64,000 nt of DNA. It comes from Bacillota bacterium. GTDB taxonomy: Bacteria > Bacillota > Clostridia > Lachnospirales > Lachnospiraceae. Position 1 is the stretch's first letter. Each line of letters starts with the position of its first letter. Positions 31,994 to 40,679 of the stretch are shown piece by piece. Both the position numbers and the translations under genes were made by a program. The stretch spans positions 68,250 through 132,249 of the forward strand of contig JAEWJZ010000004.1 in assembly GCA_023386315.1 (NCBI GenBank), given 5' to 3'. The notes beneath the pieces were generated by a model. It did not search any database, was not told where the DNA came from, and saw only the letters and a program-made list of their open reading frames with translations.

Positions 31994-34021
31994 TTATCTT
32001 TTTAATATAACAGTTCCAAACCCACCCAGACTACTGCTCTTTACTCCATAAACAAGCTTATAGCCCTGTATTGGTAATTCAAGCCTTACCGGATCTGCAT
32101 TAAAGTTTTGAATAATCAGATAGGTCGTTTCATCAGACTCTCTGGTGGTCACTTCTACTCCATCAGGAATAAAAGGCAGAGGTTTTTCAATATTTTCATC
32201 TTTCTGCACTGCCTCTAAAAAGTCATTGTAAAACTGCTGTTCCATATCCGCACAGATATAATATGCCTTTCCCTTTCCGTATTGATTGCAAGTCAAGACA
32301 GGAAGACCTTTATAAAAGTCTTTCTCATAGGCCATAATCACATCAGCCTCCGTAACTTTCACCAATTCACACAGTTTCTGACAGGTATAGCTCTTTTGCA
32401 GGGAAAGGAGATTATCCCTGACAGGAACCGCTGTATTTTCTTCACCATCATATAATCCGTCAATTTCAGTTCTCCTTAAGCCAAAGACTTCCGTCAGCTT
32501 TCCAGGCGCACCTCCCAGGTAACAGCGATCCGTATCATCTGTGACGCCAGACCAGAAAGTCATTATGGCGATTCCGCCATTTTTCACAAAATCCCTGATT
32601 TTATTCTCAATCCCTGCACGGAACATATATAGCATAGGAATCAGTACAATGTGATATTCCTTCAGGCCATCTTCCATATCAATAACATCCACGTCCAGCC
32701 CAAGTCTCCGCATCCCGGCGTACATCTTTTCTGCAGTTTCTTTATAGGGCAGCCCTGCATTTCTGGGCCCCTGTGCATCCATTAAAGCCCATCGGTTCTC
32801 CGTATCATATATAAGAGCCGCCTTTGGCTTTTGAACCGTTCCCACAAACTCATTCAGACTGGAAAGTGTCTCACCCACCTGGCAGACCTCGTGAAAAACC
32901 CTGGTGTCTTCTCCTCCATAATGATCAATGACTGCGCCATGGAATTTTTCTGAAGCTCCACGGCTTTGCCGCAGCTGGAAGTACAGCACGCTGTCAGAGC
33001 CATGAGCGACTGCCTGCAGCGATGCAGCATGAAGTATTCCGGGCTTTCTTAGTTTGCTGACCTCCTGCCAGTTTGTTGAGGATGGAGAGGATTCCATCAG
33101 AAGAAATGGCTTTTTCAGCAAAGTACGCATAAAATCATGCTGAAATGCCGTTTCTACGGCAGTCTGGGGCTCCGGCTTTTTATGCCATTGCGGATAACTG
33201 TCCCAGGAAGCCACATCAATGATTTCTCTGAATTTTCTGTAATTCAACCCATCATAATCGCCCATAAAATTAGTAGTAACCGGTTTTTGACAGCCTCCAT
33301 CACGAATTGCCTTCTTTTCCTGCGCCGCAAAATCCACAGTTTGCGCAGTTACAAATCTTTTCCAGTCCAGATTCAGGGCATGAAGCATCATTTCCCCTCT
33401 GGACGAAGGGCTTTCTATCTGATCAAAACTTTGATAGGTGTGGCTCCAGAATGCAGTATTCCATTTGCGGTTCAATTCTTCGATTGTATCATAACGTTCT
33501 TTCAGCCAGCTTCTGAATTTTGCCTGGCATAACGGGCAGTGGCAGTCTCCTCCGTATTCATTGGAAAGATGAAAAAGCAGAACGCCGGGGTGATTCCCCA
33601 CTTCCTTTGCCAGAAGCGTATTAATCCCTCTCACCTTTTGGCGGTAAACTGGCGAGGTATAGCAATGGTTCTGCCGTCCGCCAAATAAATTCCGTTCTCT
33701 TTGTTCATTCATCCGAAGCACCTCCGGATATCGCCTGGCCAGCCACTGAGGCCTCGCACCGGAAGGCGTTCCAAGAATTGTATAAATTCCATTCTGATAC
33801 ATCCGGTCTACAATCTCAAGCAGCCAGTCAATGTGATAGTTTCCTTCCTCTGGTTCCAGAAAGGCCCAGGAAAACATCCCCATTGTAACCGTATTAATAC
33901 CTGCCTTTAAAAAAAGTACCAGATCCCGTTCCAGAATATCCGGGCAATCCAGCCATTGCTCCGGATTGTAATCACCTCCGTGCAATATCTTTCCCTGTCT
34001 CATCGTTAAATTTTTATTCAT
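31994..34021 (-). CDS. Beta-galactosidase, glycoside hydrolase family 42
   Basis: The enzyme hydrolyses beta-galactosides or related arabinopyranosides. The 675 residues begin with the GH42 signature ILHGGDYNPEQWLDCPDILE. They include the acid-base Glu in HLSNEYGGDC, a zinc-binding cluster (C.CPLC), the nucleophile Glu in LLMESSPSSTNW, and the trimerisation domain starting about residue 395. There is no signal peptide. It is the first gene of a two-gene unit with GH43, a pair that fits breakdown of imported arabinogalactan-type oligosaccharides. No transporter is adjacent. Confidence 0.94.
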   Translation of the reverse strand: MNKNLTMRQGKILHGGDYNPEQWLDCPDILERDLVLFLKAGINTVTMGMFSWAFLEPEEGNYHIDWLLEIVDRMYQNGIYTILGTPSGARPQWLARRYPEVLRMNEQRERNLFGGRQNHCYTSPVYRQKVRGINTLLAKEVGNHPGVLLFHLSNEYGGDCHCPLCQAKFRSWLKERYDTIEELNRKWNTAFWSHTYQSFDQIESPSSRGEMMLHALNLDWKRFVTAQTVDFAAQEKKAIRDGGCQKPVTTNFMGDYDGLNYRKFREIIDVASWDSYPQWHKKPEPQTAVETAFQHDFMRTLLKKPFLLMESSPSSTNWQEVSKLRKPGILHAASLQAVAHGSDSVLYFQLRQSRGASEKFHGAVIDHYGGEDTRVFHEVCQVGETLSSLNEFVGTVQKPKAALIYDTENRWALMDAQGPRNAGLPYKETAEKMYAGMRRLGLDVDVIDMEDGLKEYHIVLIPMLYMFRAGIENKIRDFVKNGGIAIMTFWSGVTDDTDRCYLGGAPGKLTEVFGLRRTEIDGLYDGEENTAVPVRDNLLSLQKSYTCQKLCELVKVTEADVIMAYEKDFYKGLPVLTCNQYGKGKAYYICADMEQQFYNDFLEAVQKDENIEKPLPFIPDGVEVTTRESDETTYLIIQNFNADPVRLELPIQGYKLVYGVKSSSLGGFGTVILKR

Positions 34022-34278
34022 ATCGTTTCATCTCCATAATCCCCGCTCTATTACCCTACATGGTAGAATCTTTAATCAAAACATTATAGCTCAGAACCAA
34101 CTTGTTACAGTCTGCATTTTTATTGATGGCAACAGCGCCATCTCCTTTACATTAAACTCAGACAAGTGACCGCAGGGTAACGGTGCTGGTTATATTATAC
34201 ACTATTTTGTTAACAAAAAATAATGCGCAATTTTTTATATTACGCAATCTTTTGATTTCTTGACTGACTGGCTTATTT
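34022..34278. other. Intergenic region upstream of the GH42-GH43 unit
   Basis: No gene is seen here. A minus-strand TATAAT (34194-34199) is the likely -10 for the GH42-GH43 unit, without a clear -35. Just upstream of it two direct repeats on the minus strand (TTGCGTAATAT and TTGCGCATTAT, 17 bases apart) could be an activator site. Confidence 0.4.
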
Positions 34279-34308
34279 GTGCTAACATAACAGTTGTTAT
34301 GCCAGCAC
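34279..34308. promoter_or_regulatory. Probable TetR operator
   Basis: A long symmetric palindrome, GTGCT-aa-CATAAC-agtt-GTTATG-cc-AGCAC, lies 22 bases upstream of the TetR start. Size and symmetry are typical of a TetR-dimer site. It could also affect the divergent GH42 promoter. Confidence 0.7.
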
Positions 34309-34330
34309 AGTAAGATTGGAGAAAACAAGC

Positions 34331-34951
34331 ATGAAGCAGAATTGGGAGAATCCAGCTTCACAGGAGTCCGATGCCGGAACAACCCGTGAACGGCTGATAA
34401 AAGCAGGTAAAGAAGAATTTTATGAAAAAGGTTACAGGCAGGCCAGCCTCCGTAAAATTTGTGCTGCCTGCGGCGTTACCACCGGGGCCTTTTATTTTCA
34501 TTTTTCCGGAAAACAGCAGCTGTTTTCAGCCATTGTGGAACCAGTCATTGAACAATGGACCAGTCTGGGTAACACACTTGCAGACCGGGAGCTTAAAGAC
34601 CAGTCCACCGCACTGGATAACGACCGGGCTATGATGGACCTGGAACTAAGGCACCGCAGGGAAATACTCATTTTGCTGGAAAAATCCTCCGGCAGCGGAA
34701 AAGAAAACTTTCTGGATAATCTGAAGCAGGAGCTTAAAAAGCATTTCATGACTCATTTTACCAAAACCATCGGCCATGTTCCCAATGGGGAGTTCATACA
34801 GCTTCTGGTAGATATGCGCATCTATGGAAACATTCAGCTGCTAAAAGGAAATTACGACAGGACACAGACATTATTTTTCAATGATCTTCTGGCTCATTAT
34901 GCAGAAGGCGGATTTACATATCTAATTCAAAACTGCAAAGACCGGTTATAG
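34331..34951 (+). CDS. TetR family transcriptional regulator
   Basis: The 206-residue repressor has an N-terminal TetR helix-turn-helix (ERLIKAGKEEFYEKGYRQ...LRKICAACGVTTGAFYFHFSGK) and a divergent C-terminal ligand-binding domain. I take the ATG at 34331, 9 bases after GGAG, over a TTG at 34316. A large palindrome upstream is its likely operator. The SAM-dependent methyltransferase gene follows after a terminator, so it is probably its target by partial read-through. The ligand is unknown. Confidence 0.88.
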   Translation: MKQNWENPASQESDAGTTRERLIKAGKEEFYEKGYRQASLRKICAACGVTTGAFYFHFSGKQQLFSAIVEPVIEQWTSLGNTLADRELKDQSTALDNDRAMMDLELRHRREILILLEKSSGSGKENFLDNLKQELKKHFMTHFTKTIGHVPNGEFIQLLVDMRIYGNIQLLKGNYDRTQTLFFNDLLAHYAEGGFTYLIQNCKDRL

Positions 34952-34980
34952 AATCCAGGGCAAGGTGCCCTGGATTTTTT
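34952..34980 (+). terminator. Terminator after the TetR gene
   Basis: AATCCAGGGC and GCCCTGGATT form a perfect 10-bp stem with a 5-base loop, followed by TTTTT. It lies immediately after the stop codon. Confidence 0.88.
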
Positions 34981-35037
34981 ATATAACAAAAACAGGCAGC
35001 CGTTATGCTGCCCCCATTAAAAGGAGGTATCTTAATT

Positions 35038-35817
35038 ATGAAACAACCAAACTACGGAAACTGGATTTCCAAATCCATGATGCATTTTCTATGGGCCGCA
35101 ACCGCCATCTTCCTGGCGATCACCCTGTTTTTCACCTATCTGTTCCAGGTGAAGATTCTGGCTGCTGCCACTCTGATGCTCACCATACTGTCAGCCATTT
35201 TGTCCGTATATCATCAGATTTGCCGCCATGCGTTTTCCTTCTCAGGAAAAGGAGTGATGAGCGGAATCCATAAGGAATTGCTGACTCATCTTAGCTGGAA
35301 CGGAAACGGTACCCTTCTGGATATCGGCTGTGGCTCCGGCGCACTCACCATTCGCTGCGCCAAAGCATTTCCCAAAGCAGAAATAACAGGAATTGACTAT
35401 TGGGGAGCGCAATGGAACTATGCCAAAGAACAATGCGAAGAAAACAGGTGGATTGAACAGGTTCCGCCCATTACCTTCTTAAAAGGGGATGCCGCCGTAC
35501 TTCCGTTCCAGGATGAAAGCTTTGACGCCGCTATCAGCAATTTTGTCTTCCACGAGGTTATGACTCAGCCGGATAAACGCAAAGTCGTCCGGGAGGCACT
35601 CCGGGTAGTAAAAAAAGGCGGTGTTTTCGCCTTTCACGATTTATTTGAGCAAAAGAAACTATATGGTGATATGGAAGAATTGGTGGAAGAACTAAAAAAA
35701 GAGGGGATCACAGAAATCCATTATCTGGCTCATACAGAACATATGGATTGTATACCGTCCTATGTGAAAGCACCATGGCTGCTGTCAGGCCTTGGGATGC
35801 TTTATGGGGTGAAATGA
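35038..35817 (+). CDS. Membrane-anchored class I SAM-dependent methyltransferase
   Basis: The 259-residue protein has two N-terminal membrane helices (about 14-34 and 38-57), then a Rossmann methyltransferase with motif I LLDIGCGSGALTIRCA, motif II AEITGIDYWG and motif IV FDAAISNFVFHEV. I take the ATG at 35038 because AAGGAGGT lies 9 bases before it. A membrane anchor is unusual for this ubiE-like group and suggests a lipid or membrane-bound substrate, which is an inference. It is probably controlled by the TetR encoded just upstream. Confidence 0.85.
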   Translation: MKQPNYGNWISKSMMHFLWAATAIFLAITLFFTYLFQVKILAAATLMLTILSAILSVYHQICRHAFSFSGKGVMSGIHKELLTHLSWNGNGTLLDIGCGSGALTIRCAKAFPKAEITGIDYWGAQWNYAKEQCEENRWIEQVPPITFLKGDAAVLPFQDESFDAAISNFVFHEVMTQPDKRKVVREALRVVKKGGVFAFHDLFEQKKLYGDMEELVEELKKEGITEIHYLAHTEHMDCIPSYVKAPWLLSGLGMLYGVK

Positions 35818-35863
35818 GTTCTTACAAAGAAAAATGAATCCTGTAGTATCCTACCGGTGAGTT

Positions 35864-35915
35864 AAAAGCAGCAGCCTCATTATTCCAGTAAAACAAATAT
35901 GAGGCTGCTGCTTTT
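35864..35915 (+). terminator. Terminator after the methyltransferase
   Basis: AAAAGCAGCAGCCTCAT and ATGAGGCTGCTGCTTTT form a 17-bp perfect stem with an 18-base loop, followed by a T-run. Confidence 0.88.
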
Positions 35916-35988
35916 TTACAGTAATCGCATTTAAGAATATCTCTTTACTAAATAAATACCCCACAATAGCAAATCTGCGCCTATATAT

Positions 35989-36018
35989 GTTGCATTTTTG
36001 CAACATCAGTGGTATGAT
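35989..36018 (+). promoter_or_regulatory. Promoter with perfect XRE operator (second copy)
   Basis: GTTGCATTTTTGCAAC (35989-36004) holds the -35 TTGCAT (35990-35995), 17 bases from the -10 TATGAT (36013-36018). The layout is the same base for base as at 27962-27991. Confidence 0.75.
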
Positions 36019-36037
36019 ACATCCAGGAGGTGGTAAG

Positions 36038-36520
36038 ATGTCAATAACCGGTCAAAGAATTAAAAAAAGAAGAAAACAATTACAGATGAGCGCCGACGAT
36101 GTAGCGAATCTTTTAGGGGTTTCAAGATCTACTATTTTCAGATATGAAAACGGCTATATCGAAAAAGTCCCTGCTAATATTTTAGAAAAACTGGCTGAGA
36201 TTTTGAAAACGACTCCGGCGTATTTAATAGGCCGGAAGGATTATTACACTGATACCAGAGATCTGAATATTGACCCTGTTACCTGGCACAACAGTACTGT
36301 TAAGTTTGAAGACGAAATATTACTCAAAGACACAGCTGATAACACCTACCGCACAGATAAAGGATTCAGATCCGTTGAGCCAGGAACATTCCATGACGAC
36401 AGTGACAAAATCGCCACCATGACTGCAATTTATTTGACGCTGACTGATGCAGAAAAGAAGAAAGCCTACGATTATTTTATAAACTTATCAAAGCAGACAG
36501 AATCCGGAAAACAGCGGTGA
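36038..36520 (+). CDS. XRE family transcriptional regulator, paralogue 2
   Basis: This paralogue of the gene at 28022 has the same helix-turn-helix, MSADDVANLLGVSRSTIFRY, with nearly the same flanks (MSITGQRIKKRRKQLQ and KVPANILEKLAEILKTTPAYLIG). It has a similar Asp/Lys-rich end but a different middle. I take the ATG at 36038, 8 bases after AGGAGG. An upstream ATG at 35987 falls inside the operator and is not used. Both operator and -35/-10 geometry are shared with paralogue 1, so the two proteins likely cross-regulate. Confidence 0.87.
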   Translation: MSITGQRIKKRRKQLQMSADDVANLLGVSRSTIFRYENGYIEKVPANILEKLAEILKTTPAYLIGRKDYYTDTRDLNIDPVTWHNSTVKFEDEILLKDTADNTYRTDKGFRSVEPGTFHDDSDKIATMTAIYLTLTDAEKKKAYDYFINLSKQTESGKQR

Positions 36521-36583
36521 ACTACTGGAGCCTGTTCCAAAATATATCATTATAAAGTTCCTAACAATTATTTGGCATAACCC

Positions 36584-37138
36584 TCAAAGTGTTTTTATTT
36601 TAATTTTATAAATATCCGCTGTTTTCCCATCATACTCAAAACTTCTTTCATATACTCCACCATTCTTTTTTATGGTTTTTATGGAAGGTATATTGTCTTG
36701 TTCTACTGATAAGTGTAATACTAATAAGCCAGCCTCGTTTGCAATAACCAGCAGCTGTTTAAGCATTTCTGTTGCAATTCCTTTACGTCTGAAAGTAGGT
36801 CTTACGCTGTATCCGCAATTTCCAAAATTGATTAAAAAATCATTAAGTGTATGTCTCAAATCAATAATACCTACGATATTTTTTGTTTTATTATCGATTG
36901 CAAAAAAAGTATCTGTAACCACCCAATTCGGATTGACGGTATTAGGGTCAGAGTTATCGGTCACAGATTTTAACCAGTCCTCATAAGAATCTGTTTTATC
37001 AAATAATTCACTGCCATTAATAATTTGCTCTCCACAATCAAAATGTTCTTTTCTATAATCTATGGCTTTTTCTTTTAGCGCAGTTGTTGGTCTCACTAAT
37101 AGTATATCAGGCTTTTCATCTGGCTCTCTCAACTCCAT
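36584..37138 (-). CDS. GNAT family N-acetyltransferase
   Basis: The 184-residue protein is a clear GNAT enzyme. The acetyl-CoA loop is GYSVRPTFRRKGIATEMLKQ (about residues 111-130), and the beta-5 and beta-6 strands end VLHLSVEQDNIPSIKTIKKN with GGVYE. It resembles uncharacterised Firmicutes acetyltransferases that act on small molecules. It is downstream of, and in the same direction as, the TetR gene at 37174, with a 35-base gap, and so may be its target. The substrate is not known. Confidence 0.88.
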   Translation of the reverse strand: MELREPDEKPDILLVRPTTALKEKAIDYRKEHFDCGEQIINGSELFDKTDSYEDWLKSVTDNSDPNTVNPNWVVTDTFFAIDNKTKNIVGIIDLRHTLNDFLINFGNCGYSVRPTFRRKGIATEMLKQLLVIANEAGLLVLHLSVEQDNIPSIKTIKKNGGVYERSFEYDGKTADIYKIKIKTL

Positions 37139-37173
37139 TGTTTCTTTCTCCTATTCAAAATATTTATATTCTT

Positions 37174-37740
37174 CTATCTCAACATTTCCTTTATTTTCTG
37201 TAACATTTCACTTATCTGACTCCTGCTAATATCAGTAACGTTACTCCACATTCGTACACCCTGATAACTATATAAGAGCAGGTCTATGATTGGTTCAGGA
37301 TTTGTTTTTATAAATTCCCCTCGTTCCATTCCATATTTCAATAGCCGTTTCCATTTTTTTCTTCCCGTATCATTTATTTTTTCAAATAAATCAGACTTTC
37401 TTTTAACTGCGTATTCATAGATAGCTAAACTTAAGGAATCTTTTTTATTAAGCATTTCTTCTTCTAAGACAGAAAATATTTCTTCTAAAATAATATCTGC
37501 CTTAATACCACGACTCATCTTTTCGTTTATATTATCAATACCACCTTCTGAAAAACCTTTAATAATCTCTTCAAATATATGATCTGTATTTTCATAATGC
37601 CGATACAGTCCACCCCTGCTTAATCCCGTCTTATCACAAATATCTTTCATAGTAACTTGAGTAAATCCCTTTACTGCAAATAATTCATATGCCTTTTCCA
37701 ATATTAACTGTTTCGTCAGTTCACCCTTACTTCCCATCAT
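37174..37740 (-). CDS. TetR family transcriptional regulator
   Basis: This 188-residue repressor has an N-terminal helix-turn-helix: TKQLILEKAYELFAVKGFTQ, then VTMKDICDKTGLSRGGLYRHYEN. The chosen ATG-ATG start (37740) has AGGTG a few bases upstream; the longer reading from 37821 lacks any site. The C-terminal part has few distinct features. It lies between the nucleotidyltransferase operon (upstream, 127 bases away) and the GNAT gene (downstream). It may regulate the GNAT gene. Confidence 0.85.
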   Translation of the reverse strand: MMGSKGELTKQLILEKAYELFAVKGFTQVTMKDICDKTGLSRGGLYRHYENTDHIFEEIIKGFSEGGIDNINEKMSRGIKADIILEEIFSVLEEEMLNKKDSLSLAIYEYAVKRKSDLFEKINDTGRKKWKRLLKYGMERGEFIKTNPEPIIDLLLYSYQGVRMWSNVTDISRSQISEMLQKIKEMLR

Positions 37741-37867
37741 TGCACCTACTATAATATTAACAAAATAAAATATTTGAATGCGACACCCGTGTCTCTTTGT
37801 CAAGACTTTGCTGCCTTTCAATAAAAATATTTATAACTAAACTTACCAATAGATAATAATACCCTTC

Positions 37868-38674
37868 TTAATTATAGTTACCTGCCATTTCAACTTCTCT
37901 CGCCAGGCACTCCAGCTCTCTTACTGACTCCTCTACGGTATCACTTAAAACCGACAATTTAAGAATCCTCAAAAGTCTTTCATAACAATTGTCCGGTTTG
38001 TTTTCAAACCGCCGTATATACTCTTCAATTCTTTTACGGCTTGGAAAATACGTATGATTCAGCGCATACAGAGCCTGGAACAGATGATCTAACGAGCTTT
38101 CCAGCACCTGATGATAAAATAGAACTTCTTTTCTCAAGATTACTCTTCCCAGGTCCTCTTCATTAAGTACCCTGGAGATATGAAATTGAAACAGCTTATG
38201 AAACAATTCAACCGGAGGTCTCTTTACCATTGCTTTCATATCTGACCAGACAGAATCCTCTTCATATAATATATTAATAGTTTCAACACTGGACAATCTT
38301 CCGGTTGGATAAAAGCCGCCTGTCATTCCCAGATGTTTTCCCTGCAAAGTTTCTTCCAGATACGACATCATCTCTTTCACAGTAAAATACATAGGCATAA
38401 CCTCAATTCCATCAATTACCAGTATATCTCCATACCCCCACATGCCACCGTTGCATACATTCATGGAGCAATCTGAGTATTGCCCCGCAAAGACAGAATA
38501 TATCCGCTCTCGCTCTATCTTTTCCGGAATATCCGTGCAAAGAACAAACAAATCAATGTCACTCTGCCCCGGCACCAGTATTGCATTTATATCACCTGTC
38601 TGCGCTATTCCTTTCACCTCTTTACATTTTGATATTTCACACACCAGATTATCTTTTATCTGAAGAACATTCAT
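37868..38674 (-). CDS. Nucleotidyltransferase-fold protein
   Basis: The 268-residue protein has an N-terminal nucleotidyltransferase motif, with GQSDIDLFV (about residues 36-44) holding the paired metal-binding Asp residues. A third possible acid lies in VIDGIEVMPMYFT. The C-terminal half is helical. The fold is shared with aminoglycoside nucleotidyltransferases and with DUF4037 proteins, but no substrate is evident. The usual leading Gly-Ser (GSxxxGxxSDxD) is changed to TGDINAILVPGQSDID. It is the last gene of an operon with padR, DUF2812 and a kinase. Confidence 0.75.
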   Translation of the reverse strand: MNVLQIKDNLVCEISKCKEVKGIAQTGDINAILVPGQSDIDLFVLCTDIPEKIERERIYSVFAGQYSDCSMNVCNGGMWGYGDILVIDGIEVMPMYFTVKEMMSYLEETLQGKHLGMTGGFYPTGRLSSVETINILYEEDSVWSDMKAMVKRPPVELFHKLFQFHISRVLNEEDLGRVILRKEVLFYHQVLESSLDHLFQALYALNHTYFPSRKRIEEYIRRFENKPDNCYERLLRILKLSVLSDTVEESVRELECLAREVEMAGNYN

Positions 38675-38716
38675 GTCTGTTTCCTTTCTATAGTTAAAAT
38701 TACTAATGCTGCTTAA

Positions 38717-39682
38717 TCACCGGCCTGCTGCCCCCAATACCGTTCTGAGCAATCCTTTAAAATACCCTATCATTCCATTTACATCGTCCAAATCATAATA
38801 ACCTTTCTGCTTTAGCTGAATGGCCCCTGACAAATTGTTCAGGCAATGACCAACATGGTAGAACTCCATCCTTTTGGGATCTAAACCATTATCCAAATTA
38901 TCAAAAAATTTGCCGAACCGGATCTTTAAGAAACTTGCCTCTTCTTCCAAATCACAATATTTCCCCCCTTCAATATCAATTAAGTAAGCATTGTCATATT
39001 TATCAACCATAACATGGTTTGGTCCCAGCTCACCATGTATAAATGTATACTCCTGCCTTTTCTGTAAGCCCTGTGTCAGCTCAACCAATTTCTCTGATAT
39101 TTTAACGTACAATTTACTGTTGCTGTCATCCGCCTCCTTTAGATATATTATATTTTTCAATGCCAGTTTTAACGAATAACCTATGATATCAAATTCCTCC
39201 GTTTGCATCCGATTCAGCTGTCCGGCAAATTCACTCTTTTCTTTGTGCAGGTTTGTGATGCTGGCCTTTAAAGAATCCAATACCGTGGGCAAACATTCTG
39301 ATTGCCGTGAAATAATTTCATCCATATCAGTTCCATTTATGTATTCTGCAAAAGCATATTCATATTTCTGATCTCCTTTGCTTCTATCCATAAAATATAA
39401 CTTTGGCGTAAGTACGTTATGCTGTATCATAAGTTTGTTATTTAATTCAAACAATTCTGCACTGCTGCAAGAAAATATATCCTCATTCTCATTATAAGTA
39501 AAATACGATGTGCTTTTATCCCATATGTAGATAATAAAGCAGAATCCGTTATCGGTCTCTGCTAAATATGTATGCTTTTGCGCGCCACCCAAAATTCTTG
39601 TCATTCGATTCAGGACAAATGAATTTCCAAAAACTTCTTTTGATTTTATACCCATATAATTTTGAACCTTATGAGTATCCAT
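38717..39682 (-). CDS. Aminoglycoside phosphotransferase-fold kinase
   Basis: The 321-residue protein has the APH/choline-kinase fold. The active site reads FIHGELGPNHVMVD, with Glu in place of the catalytic Asp of HGDxxxxN, and then AYLIDIEGGKYCDLEEEASF with the metal-binding Asp. The HGELGP form occurs in a family of clostridial kinase-like proteins, to my recollection. I take the ATG at 39682 (MDTHKVQ) because GAAAGGAA precedes it; longer starts overlap the DUF2812 gene. It lies in an operon with padR-DUF2812 and the nucleotidyltransferase. Confidence 0.78.
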   Translation of the reverse strand: MDTHKVQNYMGIKSKEVFGNSFVLNRMTRILGGAQKHTYLAETDNGFCFIIYIWDKSTSYFTYNENEDIFSCSSAELFELNNKLMIQHNVLTPKLYFMDRSKGDQKYEYAFAEYINGTDMDEIISRQSECLPTVLDSLKASITNLHKEKSEFAGQLNRMQTEEFDIIGYSLKLALKNIIYLKEADDSNSKLYVKISEKLVELTQGLQKRQEYTFIHGELGPNHVMVDKYDNAYLIDIEGGKYCDLEEEASFLKIRFGKFFDNLDNGLDPKRMEFYHVGHCLNNLSGAIQLKQKGYYDLDDVNGMIGYFKGLLRTVLGAAGR

Positions 39683-39701
39683 ATAGAATTCCTTTCTATA
39701 C

Positions 39702-40331
39702 TTATTCATAGATTTTACCTTCATCTTTGAGACACCTAATCAACGAAGAGTACTTTACCAATGGAATAAAAAGTATCCCGCCGGCAATGAACAGAATCAC
39801 TCTAAATATCAGTAACATTATATCTGATAATGAAGATGTATTGGGAATAAATGTTATGACTTCTAACAGAAATATTAACAGCACAGCCCAGATATAAACC
39901 CGCCTAATACTTCTGTATACGTCCAGCTTATCGGCTAAATCTGTATGCAGTTCAAATGGTTTTCCGTCCCTTTTTTTCTCCAAAATCAAAAGTTCTTTAT
40001 TAAACCCTCCGGGTGATGTAGTAATCTGTCCCAATCCCGCAGCATATGGACGCCATTTTACCTTTCCATAAGAAAATTTGATATTAATACTTTTAGTAAA
40101 AGTCCTAAACCCCACACCTTCAAGATATCTTCGGTAATCTTTTGCCTGAGAATAAGCCTTATGCCCCACAAATTCTACTGCATACTCGTATTCACATAAT
40201 TGGCATTCCTCAAAAACATAAAAAACTCTGCCGCATTTCTTTAGTCGGTAACCGGAATCAGCCATACTGTTCAGCCATTTTTCCTGTCCGTCCACAAAAT
40301 CATAAAAATATCTGAATATTATTTTGCTCAT
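39702..40331 (-). CDS. DUF2812 domain membrane protein
   Basis: This 209-residue protein has the DUF2812 domain in the first 140 residues (EKWLNSMADSGYRLKKCGRV and KVKWRPYAAG), then two membrane helices (about 147-165 and 172-192). DUF2812 genes are almost always directly behind a padR gene, as here, with a 4-base ATGA overlap; they are thought to be regulatory or anti-regulatory partners, but the function is unproven. In this operon two enzyme-like genes follow. Confidence 0.85.
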   Translation of the reverse strand: MSKIIFRYFYDFVDGQEKWLNSMADSGYRLKKCGRVFYVFEECQLCEYEYAVEFVGHKAYSQAKDYRRYLEGVGFRTFTKSINIKFSYGKVKWRPYAAGLGQITTSPGGFNKELLILEKKRDGKPFELHTDLADKLDVYRSIRRVYIWAVLLIFLLEVITFIPNTSSLSDIMLLIFRVILFIAGGILFIPLVKYSSLIRCLKDEGKIYE

Positions 40332-40633
40332 CCGTTCTTACCTCCAAAAATTATTGTTGAGGCCAGCTTCATAACTTCAGCCATTCGCTTTAATTCTTCT
40401 TCTGCTATCTGTCTTCCAACATCAGTTATGACGTATTTCTTTTTCTTGCTGTCAAATTCATCATCATAAGGAACAATCCACTTTTTCTTTACCAATGCAT
40501 TAATAGCTCCATACAAAGTACCTGCACCCAAAGCAACCCGCCCATCTGTTTCTTTGTCTATAAACTGCATAATACCATATCCATGATTCGGATTATACAC
40601 AGCCAACAGGACAAGAAAAGTAGTTTCAGTCAA
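40328..40633 (-). CDS. PadR family transcriptional regulator
   Basis: This is a winged-helix repressor of the PadR family. From the TTG start at 40633 (AAAGGCGG a few bases upstream) it has 101 residues beginning LTETTFLVLLAVYNPNHGYG, the family start, then GRVALGAGTLYGAINALVKKKWI. An ATG at 40675 extends the frame but has no ribosome site and would leave a leader of only about 15 bases. It is the first gene of the padR-DUF2812-kinase-nucleotidyltransferase operon. The palindrome at 40680-40717 is the likely autoregulatory site. Confidence 0.87.
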   Translation of the reverse strand: MTETTFLVLLAVYNPNHGYGIMQFIDKETDGRVALGAGTLYGAINALVKKKWIVPYDDEFDSKKKKYVITDVGRQIAEEELKRMAEVMKLASTIIFGGKNG

Positions 40634-40679
40634 TGCACCGCCTTTTATATTATCCCGAATAATTATCGCTCCCATCTAT

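Noticed and set aside
35987..36037. Longer XRE protein starting at 35987
   Set aside because: That ATG lies inside the operator and before the -10 box, so it cannot be in the transcript.
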